The notes beneath the pieces were generated by a model. It searched no databases, had not been told where the DNA came from, and saw nothing but the letters and a program-made list of their open reading frames with translations. Shown one piece after another: positions 1 to 9,040 of a stretch of DNA of 64,000 nt. The DNA is taken from NCBI RefSeq assembly GCF_018127785.1, contig NZ_CP072390.1:1674001-1738000 (forward strand). The letters are read 5' to 3'. This stretch comes from Prevotella scopos JCM 17725. Its GTDB lineage: Bacteria > Bacteroidota > Bacteroidia > Bacteroidales > Bacteroidaceae. Numbering within the stretch: position 1 is the first letter of the stretch; every line of letters starts with the position of its first letter. The translations under genes and the position numbers were made by a program.

Positions 1-98
1 GGACCTGCCATTTTCTGCAGTGCCTCACTCATTGCCTTCATTCCGAACATCAGCAAAGCTAATGCACCAATGAGCTTAAAGAAAATCCAAATCGACAT
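1..98 (-). CDS. Na/Pi cotransporter family protein, N-terminal fragment
   Basis: The reverse complement opens at an ATG at 98 and runs off the window edge. The 33 visible residues form a hydrophobic first helix (MSIWIFFKLIGALALLMFGM) followed by KAMSEALQKMAGP. That pattern is characteristic of the first transmembrane segment of the NptA/YjbB-type Na+/phosphate symporters, whose Bacteroidales members carry a C-terminal PhoU-like domain. Known members import phosphate across the inner membrane. Only the N-terminus is present, so the call rests on similarity of this short stretch. The divergent kinase gene starts at 212. Confidence 0.7.
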   Translation of the reverse strand, partial: MSIWIFFKLIGALALLMFGMKAMSEALQKMAG

Positions 99-211
99 AT
101 AGTTACTTAAAATTGTGATGTCTGTTTCTTGGATATCTACAAAACTTTCTCTACCTTTACAATCCTATTTACCAAAGAACAATATTGTTCCAAAAATATC
201 TTTAACCATAA

Positions 212-1879
212 ATGATTATGAGACAAGTACTGCATATCCGTTGCAAAAATAATAAAAAAACTCAAGAAGTCACAATAGGAAGTACACTTTCTGACATTTA
301 TAAGGAAATTAATCTCGAAATACCTTATGGTCCAGTGAGTGCTAAAGTGAATAATAAGGTGGAAGGCCTTCATTATCGTGTCTATCATAACAAGGATATA
401 GAATTCCTCAACTTGCAAACCCCATCAGGTATTCGCACCTATACGCGCTCACTCTTCTTAGTACTTTGCAAGGCTGTTCACGACCTCTATCCCACCAGTT
501 CTGTGGTCATAGATATCCCTGTTTCAAATGGTTACTACTGTAACTTGCAGCTCGGACATGAGATTACAACAGAAGATGTTGACCGTATCCGTACACGAAT
601 GCAGGAGATTATCGACGCTAAGATGCCTATCCAGCGTTACGAAACAACCACCGAGGAGGCTGTTAAGATGTTCACTGAATTAGGCGATATACAAAAGGCT
701 AAACTCCTTAAAAGCAGCGGTAGCCTTTATTGTGTCTATTATGTGCTTGACGATTACAAGGATTATTACTATGGTTCGATGCTTACCAACACTGCACAAC
801 TCCATCTTTTCGGTTTGGAGCCTTACTTTGATGGAGTCCTCTTGCGCATCCCTTCCGTACAAGATCCTTCTAAATTAGGTGAATTAATACGCCAAGACAA
901 GATGTTCGAGGTGTTCAAAGAGCATCATAGATGGCAGAGTATCTTAGGTATTAAGACGGTAGGCGACTTCAACGAAGCTGTAAAAAATGGTCAGGCAACC
1001 GACCTAATCAATGTCAGTGAGGCTCTACAAGAAAAGAAGATATCGCAGATTGCTGACACAATTGCTGAACGAAAAGAGATTAAAGTAGTACTCATTGCTG
1101 GTCCTTCATCAAGCGGTAAGACAACATTCTGCAAACGCCTTTCTGTCCAACTATTAGCAAGTGGTGTGAAACCTGTACAGATATCCTTAGATGATTACTT
1201 CGTTAACAGAGTGGAAACACCGAAAGATGAGAACGGGGAACTTGATTATGAGAGTATCTATGCACTGAACATTCCACTCATCAACGAGCAATTTAATGCA
1301 CTTTTCCGTGGTGAAGAGGTGGAATTACCAAAGTATAATTTCCAAACAGGAAAGAGTGAAAAGAGTGGTGAAAAACTGCATCTTGGAGAGAATAACATAC
1401 TCCTTGTAGAAGGTATTCATGCCCTCAATCCTCTGCTAACAGAGCAGATTGCAGACGATAAGAAGTTCAAAATCTACGCATCTGCCCTTACTACGATTCT
1501 GTTGGACGACCATAACTATATCCCAACAACCGACAATCGACTGCTTCGTCGTATTGTTCGTGATTACAAATATCGTGGTTGTTCGGCACAAGACACCATT
1601 CACCGCTGGCCAAGTGTACGTGCTGGCGAGAACAAGTGGATTTTCCCTTATCAAGAACAGGCAGATGTAATGTTCAACACTGCCCTCCTCTTTGAACTTG
1701 CCGTTATCAAACCGCAGGCGGAAGAAGTGCTGGAACAAGTGCCTGAGAACTGCGAAGAGTATGCTGAAGCCTATCGCCTACGCAAGTTCCTCAAGTATTT
1801 TGCGCCATTACCTTTCCGCAATCTCCCTCCAACCTCCCTACTCAGAGAGTTCTTAGGAGGTAGTTCGTTTAAGTATTAG
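212..1879 (+). CDS. Nucleoside (uridine-type) kinase with N-terminal TGS and tRNA-synthetase-like domains
   Basis: This 555-residue protein has three parts. Residues about 1-65 look like a TGS domain, residues about 70-250 resemble the editing/SAD-like region of threonyl-tRNA synthetase, and residues about 285-480 form a P-loop kinase of the phosphoribulokinase/uridine kinase family. The Walker A motif GPSSSGKTT lies near residue 296, and LDDYF follows as in uridine kinases. The multi-domain architecture is common in Bacteroidetes and Firmicutes, where it is annotated as uridine kinase or nucleoside kinase. The expected reaction is NTP-dependent phosphorylation of a nucleoside in the cytoplasm; the exact substrate is inferred. 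An alternative start lies two codons downstream at 218. A strong terminator hairpin follows the stop. Confidence 0.85.
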   Translation: MIMRQVLHIRCKNNKKTQEVTIGSTLSDIYKEINLEIPYGPVSAKVNNKVEGLHYRVYHNKDIEFLNLQTPSGIRTYTRSLFLVLCKAVHDLYPTSSVVIDIPVSNGYYCNLQLGHEITTEDVDRIRTRMQEIIDAKMPIQRYETTTEEAVKMFTELGDIQKAKLLKSSGSLYCVYYVLDDYKDYYYGSMLTNTAQLHLFGLEPYFDGVLLRIPSVQDPSKLGELIRQDKMFEVFKEHHRWQSILGIKTVGDFNEAVKNGQATDLINVSEALQEKKISQIADTIAERKEIKVVLIAGPSSSGKTTFCKRLSVQLLASGVKPVQISLDDYFVNRVETPKDENGELDYESIYALNIPLINEQFNALFRGEEVELPKYNFQTGKSEKSGEKLHLGENNILLVEGIHALNPLLTEQIADDKKFKIYASALTTILLDDHNYIPTTDNRLLRRIVRDYKYRGCSAQDTIHRWPSVRAGENKWIFPYQEQADVMFNTALLFELAVIKPQAEEVLEQVPENCEEYAEAYRLRKFLKYFAPLPFRNLPPTSLLREFLGGSSFKY

Positions 1880-1896
1880 ATACGCTTCTAACATAT

Positions 1897-1939
1897 AAAA
1901 GGTGCGCCTTTGACTCTCAAAAGCGCACCTTTTATTTTA
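1897..1939 (+). terminator. Rho-independent terminator after the nucleoside kinase gene
   Basis: AAAAGGTGCGC (1897-1907) pairs perfectly with GCGCACCTTTT (1923-1933) around a 15-nt loop and is followed by a T-rich stretch. It sits 17 nt after the kinase stop. The A/T flanks are near-symmetric, so it could also end transcription of the convergent gene that stops at 1998. Confidence 0.85.
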
Positions 1940-1997
1940 TTAGCTATCATCAGTTTCTCATTGTTCATTGACCTTAGCACACAAAGAGACAAAGCTA

Positions 1998-2684
1998 TTA
2001 CTTTATTTTACGTTCCAACACTTTCAGCAAATCAAGAGGGTGTCTCTTCATATCTTTCAGTGAGAATCCATCACTCTGCAAGTACTCATCCATCTTTGGG
2101 AAACGATCAAAACAAGCACGGAGTGTTTTCTTCGCAGCCAGACGTATTCCTGTTTCAGGAACATAATAAGTCACAACAACTTCGTCACCTTTAAGACAAT
2201 AAGTATAAGCCCATGACTCTTCAGTATAAAATGTTGTCCCAGAACTACTATAGCATACTGTTGGAGATAAAAAACCAAGTACTTCTCTTCCCTCATAAAC
2301 CAGTTCCCAAAAGTACCGATGATTTGTTGGCTTCAAATTTTTAGGTAACGTTAATATCTTGCATGCATATAAAGACAAGTATTTACGTTGCTTCCCATCT
2401 ACTGTTAACTCCATTTCTTTTGCATCATCAGCTACATACTTTGTTCCCTTACCCGTTGGTGTAGGTGAGATAAACAATGTCTGCATATTAATAACGACCT
2501 GCCCATACACACTTGCCATAACCTTTGCATTCTTTACATCAACCAAATAGCCTGACACTTTGCTACCATCTTTGAGCGTAAGGACGCATGGTAAAGGTTT
2601 GAACTCCTTTTTCTTAGCACTTACTGAGACGATGCCAATCAACAACATTAGCATCATCAACATGAGTACATTAATCTTTTTCAT
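1998..2684 (-). CDS. Secreted protein of unknown function
   Basis: This is a 228-residue protein with a clear Sec signal peptide (MKKINVLMLMMLMLLIGIVSVSA, cleavage after SA) and a predicted beta-rich mature part. The segment after the signal (CVLTLKDGSKVSGYLVD) resembles the short beta domain seen in secreted Bacteroidetes proteins that begin with a KDG-x-V-x-G-x-L motif. No catalytic motif is recognisable. A good -7 box (TATCTTTG read on the minus strand, 2729-2736) lies about 45 nt upstream of the ATG. Function is unknown; the product should be periplasmic or surface-exposed. Confidence 0.7.
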   Translation of the reverse strand: MKKINVLMLMMLMLLIGIVSVSAKKKEFKPLPCVLTLKDGSKVSGYLVDVKNAKVMASVYGQVVINMQTLFISPTPTGKGTKYVADDAKEMELTVDGKQRKYLSLYACKILTLPKNLKPTNHRYFWELVYEGREVLGFLSPTVCYSSSGTTFYTEESWAYTYCLKGDEVVVTYYVPETGIRLAAKKTLRACFDRFPKMDEYLQSDGFSLKDMKRHPLDLLKVLERKIK

Positions 2685-2728
2685 AACTCATTTTATTGTT
2701 TTTAGTTAAAGTTCTTTCGTTAACAATA

Positions 2729-2736
2729 CAAAGATA
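2729..2736 (-). promoter_or_regulatory. Bacteroidetes -7 box upstream of the secreted protein gene
   Basis: On the minus strand this reads TATCTTTG, an exact match to the Bacteroidetes TAnnTTTG -7 element, about 45 nt before the start codon at 2684. A matching -33 TTTG at the usual 19-21 nt spacing is not obvious. Confidence 0.5.
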
Positions 2737-2983
2737 TACAACAAATGTGAAACAGAGAAAGAAACTTCTAAAGTTTTGCTAATCTTTTTTTATAATATTG
2801 CTATCTAATAAAAGTGAAAAAGAATAGCTCTATTGCTGTATCTTTGTAGTTACCTCTATGGTATTACCTTTGATAAAACAAGTCTCCTCTAACCAAATAA
2901 TGTTAGTTACTTTTACGTAATACAACTCTTTTCTGACATTAAATTAATTCCACATTAATAGCCTATTGCAAGGTGTTTAGGCA

Positions 2984-3049
2984 TCCGCACCATTCGTGCG
3001 AACCAACAACACCATTCGTGCGAACCAACAACACGACACGTGCGGTATA
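2984..3049. repeat. 22-nt periodic array with GCAC-N5-GTGC cores (three units)
   Basis: Three consecutive 22-nt units start at 2984, 3006 and 3028. Columns 13-16 are GTGC in all three and columns 5-7 are CAC. The first two units share CACCATTCGTGCGAACCA. Arrays with the same period and column pattern occur at 9921-10008 and 18036-18101. The surrounding 700-nt gap (2700-3410) shows no gene. Confidence 0.75.
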
Positions 3050-3235
3050 ACAATAGTACCTCTAAAGATGACAAAAAAGGAGACATTATGTTCATTATAA
3101 CGAATATAATAAACTACAAAACAAAGTATCTTTACTCTGTTTTAAAATGCAAAAAGCAAAGGAATAAAAAGGTAAAAACCAAACTTTAAAACTTAGAAAC
3201 TAACCTTTACTGATTTACTTTCATACAAAAAAGAA

Positions 3236-3307
3236 ATTATTTTCACGAGAAGAAGAATTTATTTTCATGAAAAGAAATATTTTTCTTCATGAAAATAATT
3301 CGGAAAA
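3236..3307. repeat. 22-nt periodic array of TTTTCATGAAAA palindromes (three units)
   Basis: Palindromic cores start at 3240 (degenerate TTTTCACGAGAA), 3262 (TTTTCATGAAAA) and 3284 (TCTTCATGAAAA), exactly 22 nt apart. The array ends with AATTCGGAAAA. A second locus at 40350-40444 shares a 38-nt identical block (here 3261-3298) and the same ending, so this is a dispersed repeat family. Confidence 0.75.
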
Positions 3308-3410
3308 CAGATTTATTATACTTCTAACACATACTGTCACGTTTGTAAAAATGGCATTTACAACACATTAAAAGGCTCCGTCTCCTATCTTACTCAGACC
3401 TACTCTGTCA

Positions 3411-4376
3411 CTATCCTTCAATAGTTACCGGCTCAATATCGTCCGATGGTTCTATATCTGGGTCTGTTGTACCGTATTGCATAATATAATAATGCCCGTT
3501 TCGTTTTCCAACATTCACATAATATCCTTCGTAAGTAGCTGCGCCCTCTGGTATGACAAAGTATCCTTCCCCTTCTTTATTGGGAACAATGGAAAAGGAA
3601 GGAATATCTGAAAGATAATCAATACCGGGACTATCCAACCAGTCTATTTGATAATTACCAGAATACTGGCTCGTATAAACTCCTGCTCCATCTTTCACAA
3701 ACTTCTCACAAAGATACTTTCTATAAGCAGGCGCATTGAGGTCTATCGTCAGATTCAGCGAGAGATAAGAACGGATAAAAGCCTTTAGAAAAGCGATTTC
3801 ATCCTTTGGATGTTCATCCATCTTCACAAGTTTCTTATAAATATCTGCATCCGAAAACTCCGAAGCTTGACCATATTGATAGGCATATCCAATCCTTCTC
3901 TGCCCATCTTTGTCAGTTACCATACGCAGAGCAAGATTACAATCACTCTTTAGTTTGTGATCATATAACTGTATGCTATACCAGCTTCCACCCGCTGATC
4001 GTATCTTTAAGTCATCCAACGACCATCTTGGGTCCCTATTGTCTTTCAACGGAAACAAAGGTAAAAAGGTGGTTCCATCACGATAACACAGTTTATCAAT
4101 CAATGTCTGAGTGAGAAACCTACGCTCTTCACGCATAGAAATATCCTGACCATCTGCTCTTTTAAGATAGAGACGATAATACTCTCTGATGACATTTATA
4201 TCCTTTGTCGTGTCATCTACAACAGCTTTCGGCTGTACGAAAACAACTGAATCCGAGTCTTTTGCAATCGTTACTGGCTTAGTAGTCTGCTTAGCAGGAA
4301 GTAACCAAAAGAGTAAGCCAAGCCCTACCAGCACGGTTATCAAGCAAGAAAGGAGAAGAGTCTTTTTTCGTTTCAT
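3411..4376 (-). CDS. Membrane-anchored or secreted protein of unknown function
   Basis: This 321-residue protein opens with MKRKK and a hydrophobic helix (about residues 7-26), acting as a signal peptide or uncleaved anchor; the rest is soluble and probably periplasmic. The mature part holds two similar halves. One begins near INVIREYYRLYLKR and the other near IAFLKAFIRSYLSL, each followed by a conserved-looking LCxxF/LCYRD segment. The repeat resembles the internal duplication of DUF3828-type secreted proteins of Bacteroidales, but that family call is tentative. No enzymatic motif is visible. The gene is isolated between cysS and a repeat-rich gap. Confidence 0.6.
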   Translation of the reverse strand: MKRKKTLLLSCLITVLVGLGLLFWLLPAKQTTKPVTIAKDSDSVVFVQPKAVVDDTTKDINVIREYYRLYLKRADGQDISMREERRFLTQTLIDKLCYRDGTTFLPLFPLKDNRDPRWSLDDLKIRSAGGSWYSIQLYDHKLKSDCNLALRMVTDKDGQRRIGYAYQYGQASEFSDADIYKKLVKMDEHPKDEIAFLKAFIRSYLSLNLTIDLNAPAYRKYLCEKFVKDGAGVYTSQYSGNYQIDWLDSPGIDYLSDIPSFSIVPNKEGEGYFVIPEGAATYEGYYVNVGKRNGHYYIMQYGTTDPDIEPSDDIEPVTIEG

Positions 4377-4602
4377 ATTGTTCTGGTGGTTTTTATCCCT
4401 CTAATAATTGAATAAAAAATAAGGATAGGCATTCCTAATACACTGCGTATTACCGCTGACACATACTAAGAATATCTATCCTTACAGGAATGGATATGAG
4501 CAACACATAGATTAGTGTCCACTCTTTATCCTTTTATCTACTTCTTACTCCACTGACAAACAGCGTTTACGCTCATCAAAGAAGTAATCTGAAGTTTACG
4601 TT

Positions 4603-6090
4603 TTATCGGTCAAGTTTCCACGTAACACCGTCCTTGGTGTCCTTAACTTGGAAGCCTGCATCAGCAAGCGCATCACGAATCTGGTCGCTAACAGCCCAGT
4701 TCTTCTCTGCTTTCGCCTTTGCACGAAGGTCGAGCACCATATCGACTACCTTTCCGTAAGCCTCCTCACGAGCATCGTTATTAACTCCTCGTTCATTCTG
4801 AAGACCAAGGATATCGAAGGCAAAGAGCTGCATCGCCTCTGTAAGTTCCTTGAGGTCGTCAGCTGAAATCTGCGCCTTGTGGTCGATGAGGATGTTCACC
4901 AAGTGGCAAGCTTCAAAGAGAGTGGAGATAACGGCAGGCGTCATCAAGTCATCGTTCATTGCATCATAGCACTTCTGACGGAAGCCTGCAACAAACTTCT
5001 TTGTATTCTCATCTGACGCAGCAGCAGGCTGAATGCGTGCCAAGTCTTCAATACCATTCATCAAACGCTCATATCCCTTCTCAGCAGCCTGTAGTGCCTC
5101 GTTAGAGAAGTCGACTGTTCCACGATAGTGAGCAGAGAGGATGAAGAAGCGAATTGTCATTGGAGAGTAAGCCTGTGTGAGCGTGTCATGCTCGCCAGTA
5201 AAGAACTGCTCAAGCGTAATGAAGTTGCCAAGCGACTTGCCCATCTTCTGTCCGTTGATGGTAATCATATTGTTATGCATCCAATACTTCACCATTTCAT
5301 CACCCTGTGAAGCTACAGCTTGTGCAATCTCGCACTCATGGTGTGGGAAGATAAGGTCCATACCGCCACCATGGATATCAAAGTGATCGCCCAAATACTT
5401 GCGTCCCATCGCTGTACACTCACAATGCCAGCCTGGGAAACCATCGCTCCAAGGCGATGGCCAACGCATGATATGCTCTGGCATAGCACGCTTCCAAAGG
5501 GCAAAGTCAATCTGATTACGCTTCTCACCAACGCCTGCCAACTCACGAGAATTGTTTATCATGTCAGTGATGTTACGACCAGAAAGAATGCCATAGTGGT
5601 GGTCTTTATCGTATTTCTCTACATCGAAGTAGATACTTCCATTGCTTTCATAGGCATAACCATTGGCAAGAATCTGTTTTACTAACTCTTCCTGCTCTAT
5701 GATATGACCTGTTGCATGTGGCTCAATGCTTGGTGGAAGAACGTTGAGCGAACGCATAGCATCATGGTAGCGGTTGGTATAGTGCTGCGCAATCTCCATT
5801 GGCTCCAACTGCTCAAGACGTGCTTTCTTCTCAATCTTGTCATCACCTTCGTCAGCATCATGCTCCAAATGGCCTACGTCCGTGATGTTACGAACATAAC
5901 GAACCTTGTACCCTATGTGTTTAAGATAGCGGAAAAGAATGTCAAAGGTGATAGCAGGACGTGCGTGTCCGAGGTGTGGATCGCCATAAACAGTTGGTCC
6001 ACAGACATACATTCCTACGTTAGGAGCTGCAATCGGCTGGAAGAGTTCCTTCTTACGATGCAGTGTATTGTAAATTACTAAGTCTTGCAT
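4603..6090 (-). CDS. cysS: Cysteinyl-tRNA synthetase
   Basis: This is a 495-residue class I aminoacyl-tRNA synthetase that charges tRNA-Cys with cysteine using ATP. The zinc ligand Cys30 lies in [10 protein letters not shown], the HIGH-type signature is HLGH (residues 39-42), and further zinc ligands lie in GWHCEC and HHECE. The adenylate-binding KMSKS-type loop is KMGKSLGN. The C-terminal part forms the DALR/anticodon-binding helical domain and ends in the expected short tail. Length and motif order are typical. It is transcribed alone, divergently from the YbjQ-like gene at 6246. Confidence 0.97.
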   Translation of the reverse strand: MQDLVIYNTLHRKKELFQPIAAPNVGMYVCGPTVYGDPHLGHARPAITFDILFRYLKHIGYKVRYVRNITDVGHLEHDADEGDDKIEKKARLEQLEPMEIAQHYTNRYHDAMRSLNVLPPSIEPHATGHIIEQEELVKQILANGYAYESNGSIYFDVEKYDKDHHYGILSGRNITDMINNSRELAGVGEKRNQIDFALWKRAMPEHIMRWPSPWSDGFPGWHCECTAMGRKYLGDHFDIHGGGMDLIFPHHECEIAQAVASQGDEMVKYWMHNNMITINGQKMGKSLGNFITLEQFFTGEHDTLTQAYSPMTIRFFILSAHYRGTVDFSNEALQAAEKGYERLMNGIEDLARIQPAAASDENTKKFVAGFRQKCYDAMNDDLMTPAVISTLFEACHLVNILIDHKAQISADDLKELTEAMQLFAFDILGLQNERGVNNDAREEAYGKVVDMVLDLRAKAKAEKNWAVSDQIRDALADAGFQVKDTKDGVTWKLDR

Positions 6091-6245
6091 AATGCCGTTG
6101 TTTATATCTTAATGATGCAAAATTACAAAATTATTGTCAGCCATGATGCGTCTACATAGAATTTTTATTATCTTTGTCATGTATTTGTAAGACATCAAGT
6201 AATAAGTCTACATATCAATTATATTATTAATACTGACAAAAGATT

Positions 6246-6563
6246 ATGATTATCACAACAACCCCAACCATTGAAGGTCGTCCTATCAAAGAGTATAAAG
6301 GAATTGTCACAGGAGAAACAATTATCGGTGCTAACTTCCTAAAAGACTTCCTTGCCGGCATCAGGGACTTCATCGGAGGACGCAGTGAAGCCTATGAAAA
6401 GGTGCTGCGCGAAGGCAAAGAAACCTCTATTCAAGAAATGAAGCAACATGCAGAAGCACTTGGTGCTAACGCTATCGTTGGTATTGACCTCGATTATGAG
6501 ACTGTCGGACAGGGTGGATCTATGCTCATGGTCACCTGTTCTGGTACTGCCGTTGTTATATAA
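6246..6563 (+). CDS. YbjQ/UPF0145 family protein
   Basis: This 105-residue protein matches the YbjQ (UPF0145, heavy-metal-binding-like) family. It has the N-terminal strand [13 protein letters not shown], the [14 protein letters not shown] segment, and the conserved middle helix with [15 protein letters not shown]. The family folds as a pentameric beta-alpha ring; its physiological role is not established. A TATCTTTG -7 box lies at 6169-6176, giving a leader of roughly 65 nt. The gene converges on the DUF4250 gene, with a shared terminator at 6657-6698. Confidence 0.9.
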   Translation: MIITTTPTIEGRPIKEYKGIVTGETIIGANFLKDFLAGIRDFIGGRSEAYEKVLREGKETSIQEMKQHAEALGANAIVGIDLDYETVGQGGSMLMVTCSGTAVVI

Positions 6564-6656
6564 GAGGCGGTTGTCGCAAGTCTTAAAAGGCTCTGAAATA
6601 CAGAAAAGAGTACTTTCCCTTCGCTGAAGAATAGTGGGGAAACATATAGAACACAT

Positions 6657-6698
6657 AAATAAAGCACGCCATGCAGGTTTGTATGGCGTGCTTTATTT
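6657..6698. terminator. Bidirectional terminator between convergent genes
   Basis: The 16-nt left arm AAATAAAGCACGCCAT (6657-6672) pairs perfectly with the right arm at 6683-6698 around a 10-nt loop. A/T-rich flanks on both sides allow it to end transcripts from the YbjQ-like gene (+) and from the DUF4250/cdd genes (-). Confidence 0.9.
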
Positions 6699-6714
6699 AT
6701 CTACTATTATCTAT

Positions 6715-6915
6715 TTATTCATCAAAACCTATCGGGCGAAACTGGCGCTGTTCTTCGCTATATACATAGCCTGCTTCACGCAAGTTAGCTTTGAGCTTAT
6801 CTATATCTTCATTGAAATTGTAACACAATGATTCTAAAGAATCGAACTCTTCATCACGTAACAGCATATTTACGCTGCTTACTAATATTGCTGGGTCTTT
6901 TGGTAAATACTCCAT
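6715..6915 (-). CDS. DUF4250 domain-containing small protein
   Basis: This is a 66-residue cytoplasmic protein. It starts with LPKDPAILVSSVNMLLRDE and ends with the aromatic segment GYVYSEEQRQF, the conserved opening and closing motifs of DUF4250. The predicted fold is a small helical bundle of unknown function. It lies 27 nt downstream of cdd on the same strand and is probably co-transcribed with it. Confidence 0.85.
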   Translation of the reverse strand: MEYLPKDPAILVSSVNMLLRDEEFDSLESLCYNFNEDIDKLKANLREAGYVYSEEQRQFRPIGFDE

Positions 6916-6942
6916 AATTACTATTGATTGAAAACGAAAGGG

Positions 6943-7422
6943 CTACTTCATGGACTCTCCTAAGAACTGGAGAGGCAATAGGTCCTTTACACTATTGATA
7001 ACATATATGCCTGCCGTACCATAAAGAAGGATACGAATAGGCTGTTTATAACGATCTTCTATTTCTAAAATAACTTGCCGACAGGCCCCACAAGGCACTA
7101 TTGGGTCACGCATCAAACCATACTCATTAGCCGCAGCAATAGCAAGCGTGGTCACTGCTTGGTCTGGATAGACAGACTGAGCTGCAAAGATAGCTGAGCG
7201 TTCAGCACATAAGCCTGATGGAAAAGCAGCATTCTCCTGATTTGCTCCAATAACCTCTGTGCCATCGGCAAGCAACAAAGCAGCCCCAACACGAAAGCGA
7301 CTATAGGGAGAATAACTATTACCAGTTGCCTCCACGGCCCTTTGAATGAGGTGCTGATCAGCCTCAGAGAGTTCCTCTTGTTGGCAAAAACCAATCTTGA
7401 TGCTTATGTCTATTGTTTTCAT
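6943..7422 (-). CDS. cdd: Cytidine deaminase
   Basis: This 159-residue homotetrameric-type cytidine deaminase converts (deoxy)cytidine to (deoxy)uridine for pyrimidine salvage. The zinc site is complete. Cys72 and the catalytic Glu74 lie in the CAE motif, and Cys111 and Cys114 lie in PCGACRQ. The substrate-binding FRVGAALL and NQENAAFPSGLCAE segments are also present. It precedes the DUF4250 gene. A 9-nt-period array occupies the gap between the upstream lipoprotein gene and this one. Confidence 0.95.
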   Translation of the reverse strand: MKTIDISIKIGFCQQEELSEADQHLIQRAVEATGNSYSPYSRFRVGAALLLADGTEVIGANQENAAFPSGLCAERSAIFAAQSVYPDQAVTTLAIAAANEYGLMRDPIVPCGACRQVILEIEDRYKQPIRILLYGTAGIYVINSVKDLLPLQFLGESMK

Positions 7423-7449
7423 TGTTGATATTTATTGGTGGTGGTGGGA

Positions 7450-7512
7450 CTTATTGGGCTTATAAGGCTTATAAGGCTAATTGGGCAAATAAGACAACTA
7501 AGCCTAATAATC
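7450..7512. repeat. 9-nt periodic intergenic array (seven units)
   Basis: Seven consecutive 9-nt units start at 7450, 7459, 7468, 7477, 7486, 7495 and 7504. The best units are CTTATAAGG (twice) and CTTATTGGG; later units drift (CTAATTGGG, CAAATAAGA, CAACTAAGC, CTAATAATC). The array fills the space between the stop of the gene ending at 7513 and the cdd start region. It has the same period and the same kind of position as the arrays at 10672 and 11329. Confidence 0.75.
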
Positions 7513-8979
7513 TTAATTAGCTATCAGCTCATAACAGCCAATATCTGGCTTACTATCACGCTGCTTACCATCATGATCAGTTGCAAAACGAGTATCGCCA
7601 AGAGCAAGTCCTGCATCAATAGCAGGATATTTCTCACTTTTTTCAGCCTTCTTCAGATGGAAATCATACTTCTGTTTGTCTCCATCTACGAGTATAAACT
7701 GCTTTGAACCGCCATCAGGATAATCCTTACTATTCTCCCAAATGACATCTGTGAAACTTGCTAATAAAGCCGAATCCTTAGGTTTTGGCGCACGAAGAAT
7801 ACAATTATAGAAGTGATAGTTGGCTGTAACACCATCCTTATTACTGCCCATTAATACATCATCAGCATATCCTGTCACAAGCGAGTTCACAACGTGGAAG
7901 GTCTGAAGAGGATAGTCTTTATCGTCAATATGATTGCCAAAACTCAATGCAGCGCCACGATTACTATCGAAAGGATAAAACTGTGCGAAGGTACAATGCG
8001 TCAAAATCACGTCTCCACCCACAAAGGCTGCACAGTCCATCAACGTGTTAGAAAACTGAGAGTTATAAGCAATAACCTTACTATTTATCGCTTGTAAACC
8101 ATAGCCCTGACAGTTATGAACAGTAGAGTTAGCAATCGTCAACTTCGTACGTGAAGTCGTTGCAGTATCACAGAGAATACCATTATAGGTTGAATGAATA
8201 TCAGTATGGATAAGAACATTATCGTAACTATCCTTATGAAAGCGTACTCCCTGCCACTGACCACTGACCCTATCATAAGGAAGATACTTAAACATCTTGT
8301 CTAAACGATCGCCCCGCAGCGTTACAGGTTTGTCTGCTGTACCCTCACAACGCAGCGTTCCATAAACATCAAGGGCTGCCTTCTGAGAGAAATAAACAGT
8401 TGTTCCGGCAGGAATTGTCAGTGTAGCACCTGCCTCTACCTTCAATGTATCTTGGAAAACGATAGGTTTCGTACTAGTCAAAATGGTGTTCGAGGTTATC
8501 TTACGTCCTTTTATCAATTCTGCATCCCAGCTGTAAACACGTAGGTTCACCTTCTGCTGTACACCGCTTTCGAGCGTAAAGACAAGGTTATCAGCCACCT
8601 CTTGTGGAGTTACTGCGTTATTAAGGGGTGACGTCATCTCAACAAACACCTGGATACTATCCTTATTACGCACTTCCAAACCACCAACCTGATAGCCGTT
8701 GGCAGCCGAGAGTTCCACACCATCTACATTCACACGGAAACCCGTTTGGTTACCTTGTGCCAGACGGACGTTAGTTAATCGTAGTCCATCGCCCGACTTA
8801 TTATACACCCAGAAAATCTTAGTAGATGTCGGAACATTTGAGAATGTCGTGTCGAGTCGTAGGGTATCAGTCGAGAATGTGAGCAGATTGCTCCGTGATG
8901 TTGTAAAAGCATCGTCATCAGAACAGGCTACCATCATCATGACGGCTGACAATAATAACAAAAAGGATAATTTCTTCAT
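7513..8979 (-). CDS. Lipoprotein with right-handed beta-helix domain
   Basis: This is a 488-residue surface or periplasmic lipoprotein. The signal peptide ends in the lipobox VACS (lipidated Cys about residue 19), followed by SDDD, an acidic stretch of the kind linked to surface export in Bacteroidetes. The first third is Ig-like beta. The region from about residue 180 onward has the repeating short strands and small polar turns of a pectin-lyase-like parallel beta-helix (IPAGTTVYF, LHCEG-like turns, ANSTVHNCQGYGLQAIN). It ends with IDAGLALGD and DIGCYE, the closing motif often seen in choice-of-anchor/beta-helix proteins. The ligand is unknown; sugar binding is an inference. Confidence 0.8.
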   Translation of the reverse strand: MKKLSFLLLLSAVMMMVACSDDDAFTTSRSNLLTFSTDTLRLDTTFSNVPTSTKIFWVYNKSGDGLRLTNVRLAQGNQTGFRVNVDGVELSAANGYQVGGLEVRNKDSIQVFVEMTSPLNNAVTPQEVADNLVFTLESGVQQKVNLRVYSWDAELIKGRKITSNTILTSTKPIVFQDTLKVEAGATLTIPAGTTVYFSQKAALDVYGTLRCEGTADKPVTLRGDRLDKMFKYLPYDRVSGQWQGVRFHKDSYDNVLIHTDIHSTYNGILCDTATTSRTKLTIANSTVHNCQGYGLQAINSKVIAYNSQFSNTLMDCAAFVGGDVILTHCTFAQFYPFDSNRGAALSFGNHIDDKDYPLQTFHVVNSLVTGYADDVLMGSNKDGVTANYHFYNCILRAPKPKDSALLASFTDVIWENSKDYPDGGSKQFILVDGDKQKYDFHLKKAEKSEKYPAIDAGLALGDTRFATDHDGKQRDSKPDIGCYELIAN

Positions 8980-9040
8980 TCTTTTCTTTTTATGTTCTTA
9001 TCTAACGACTCAATAGGCTGTTTTATTGCCTTTCAGATGT

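Noticed and set aside
2839..2846. Plus-strand TATCTTTG with a 20-codon frame (MVLPLIKQVSSNQ...) behind it
   Set aside because: Single short frame without family or further support; may be a chance promoter-like site.
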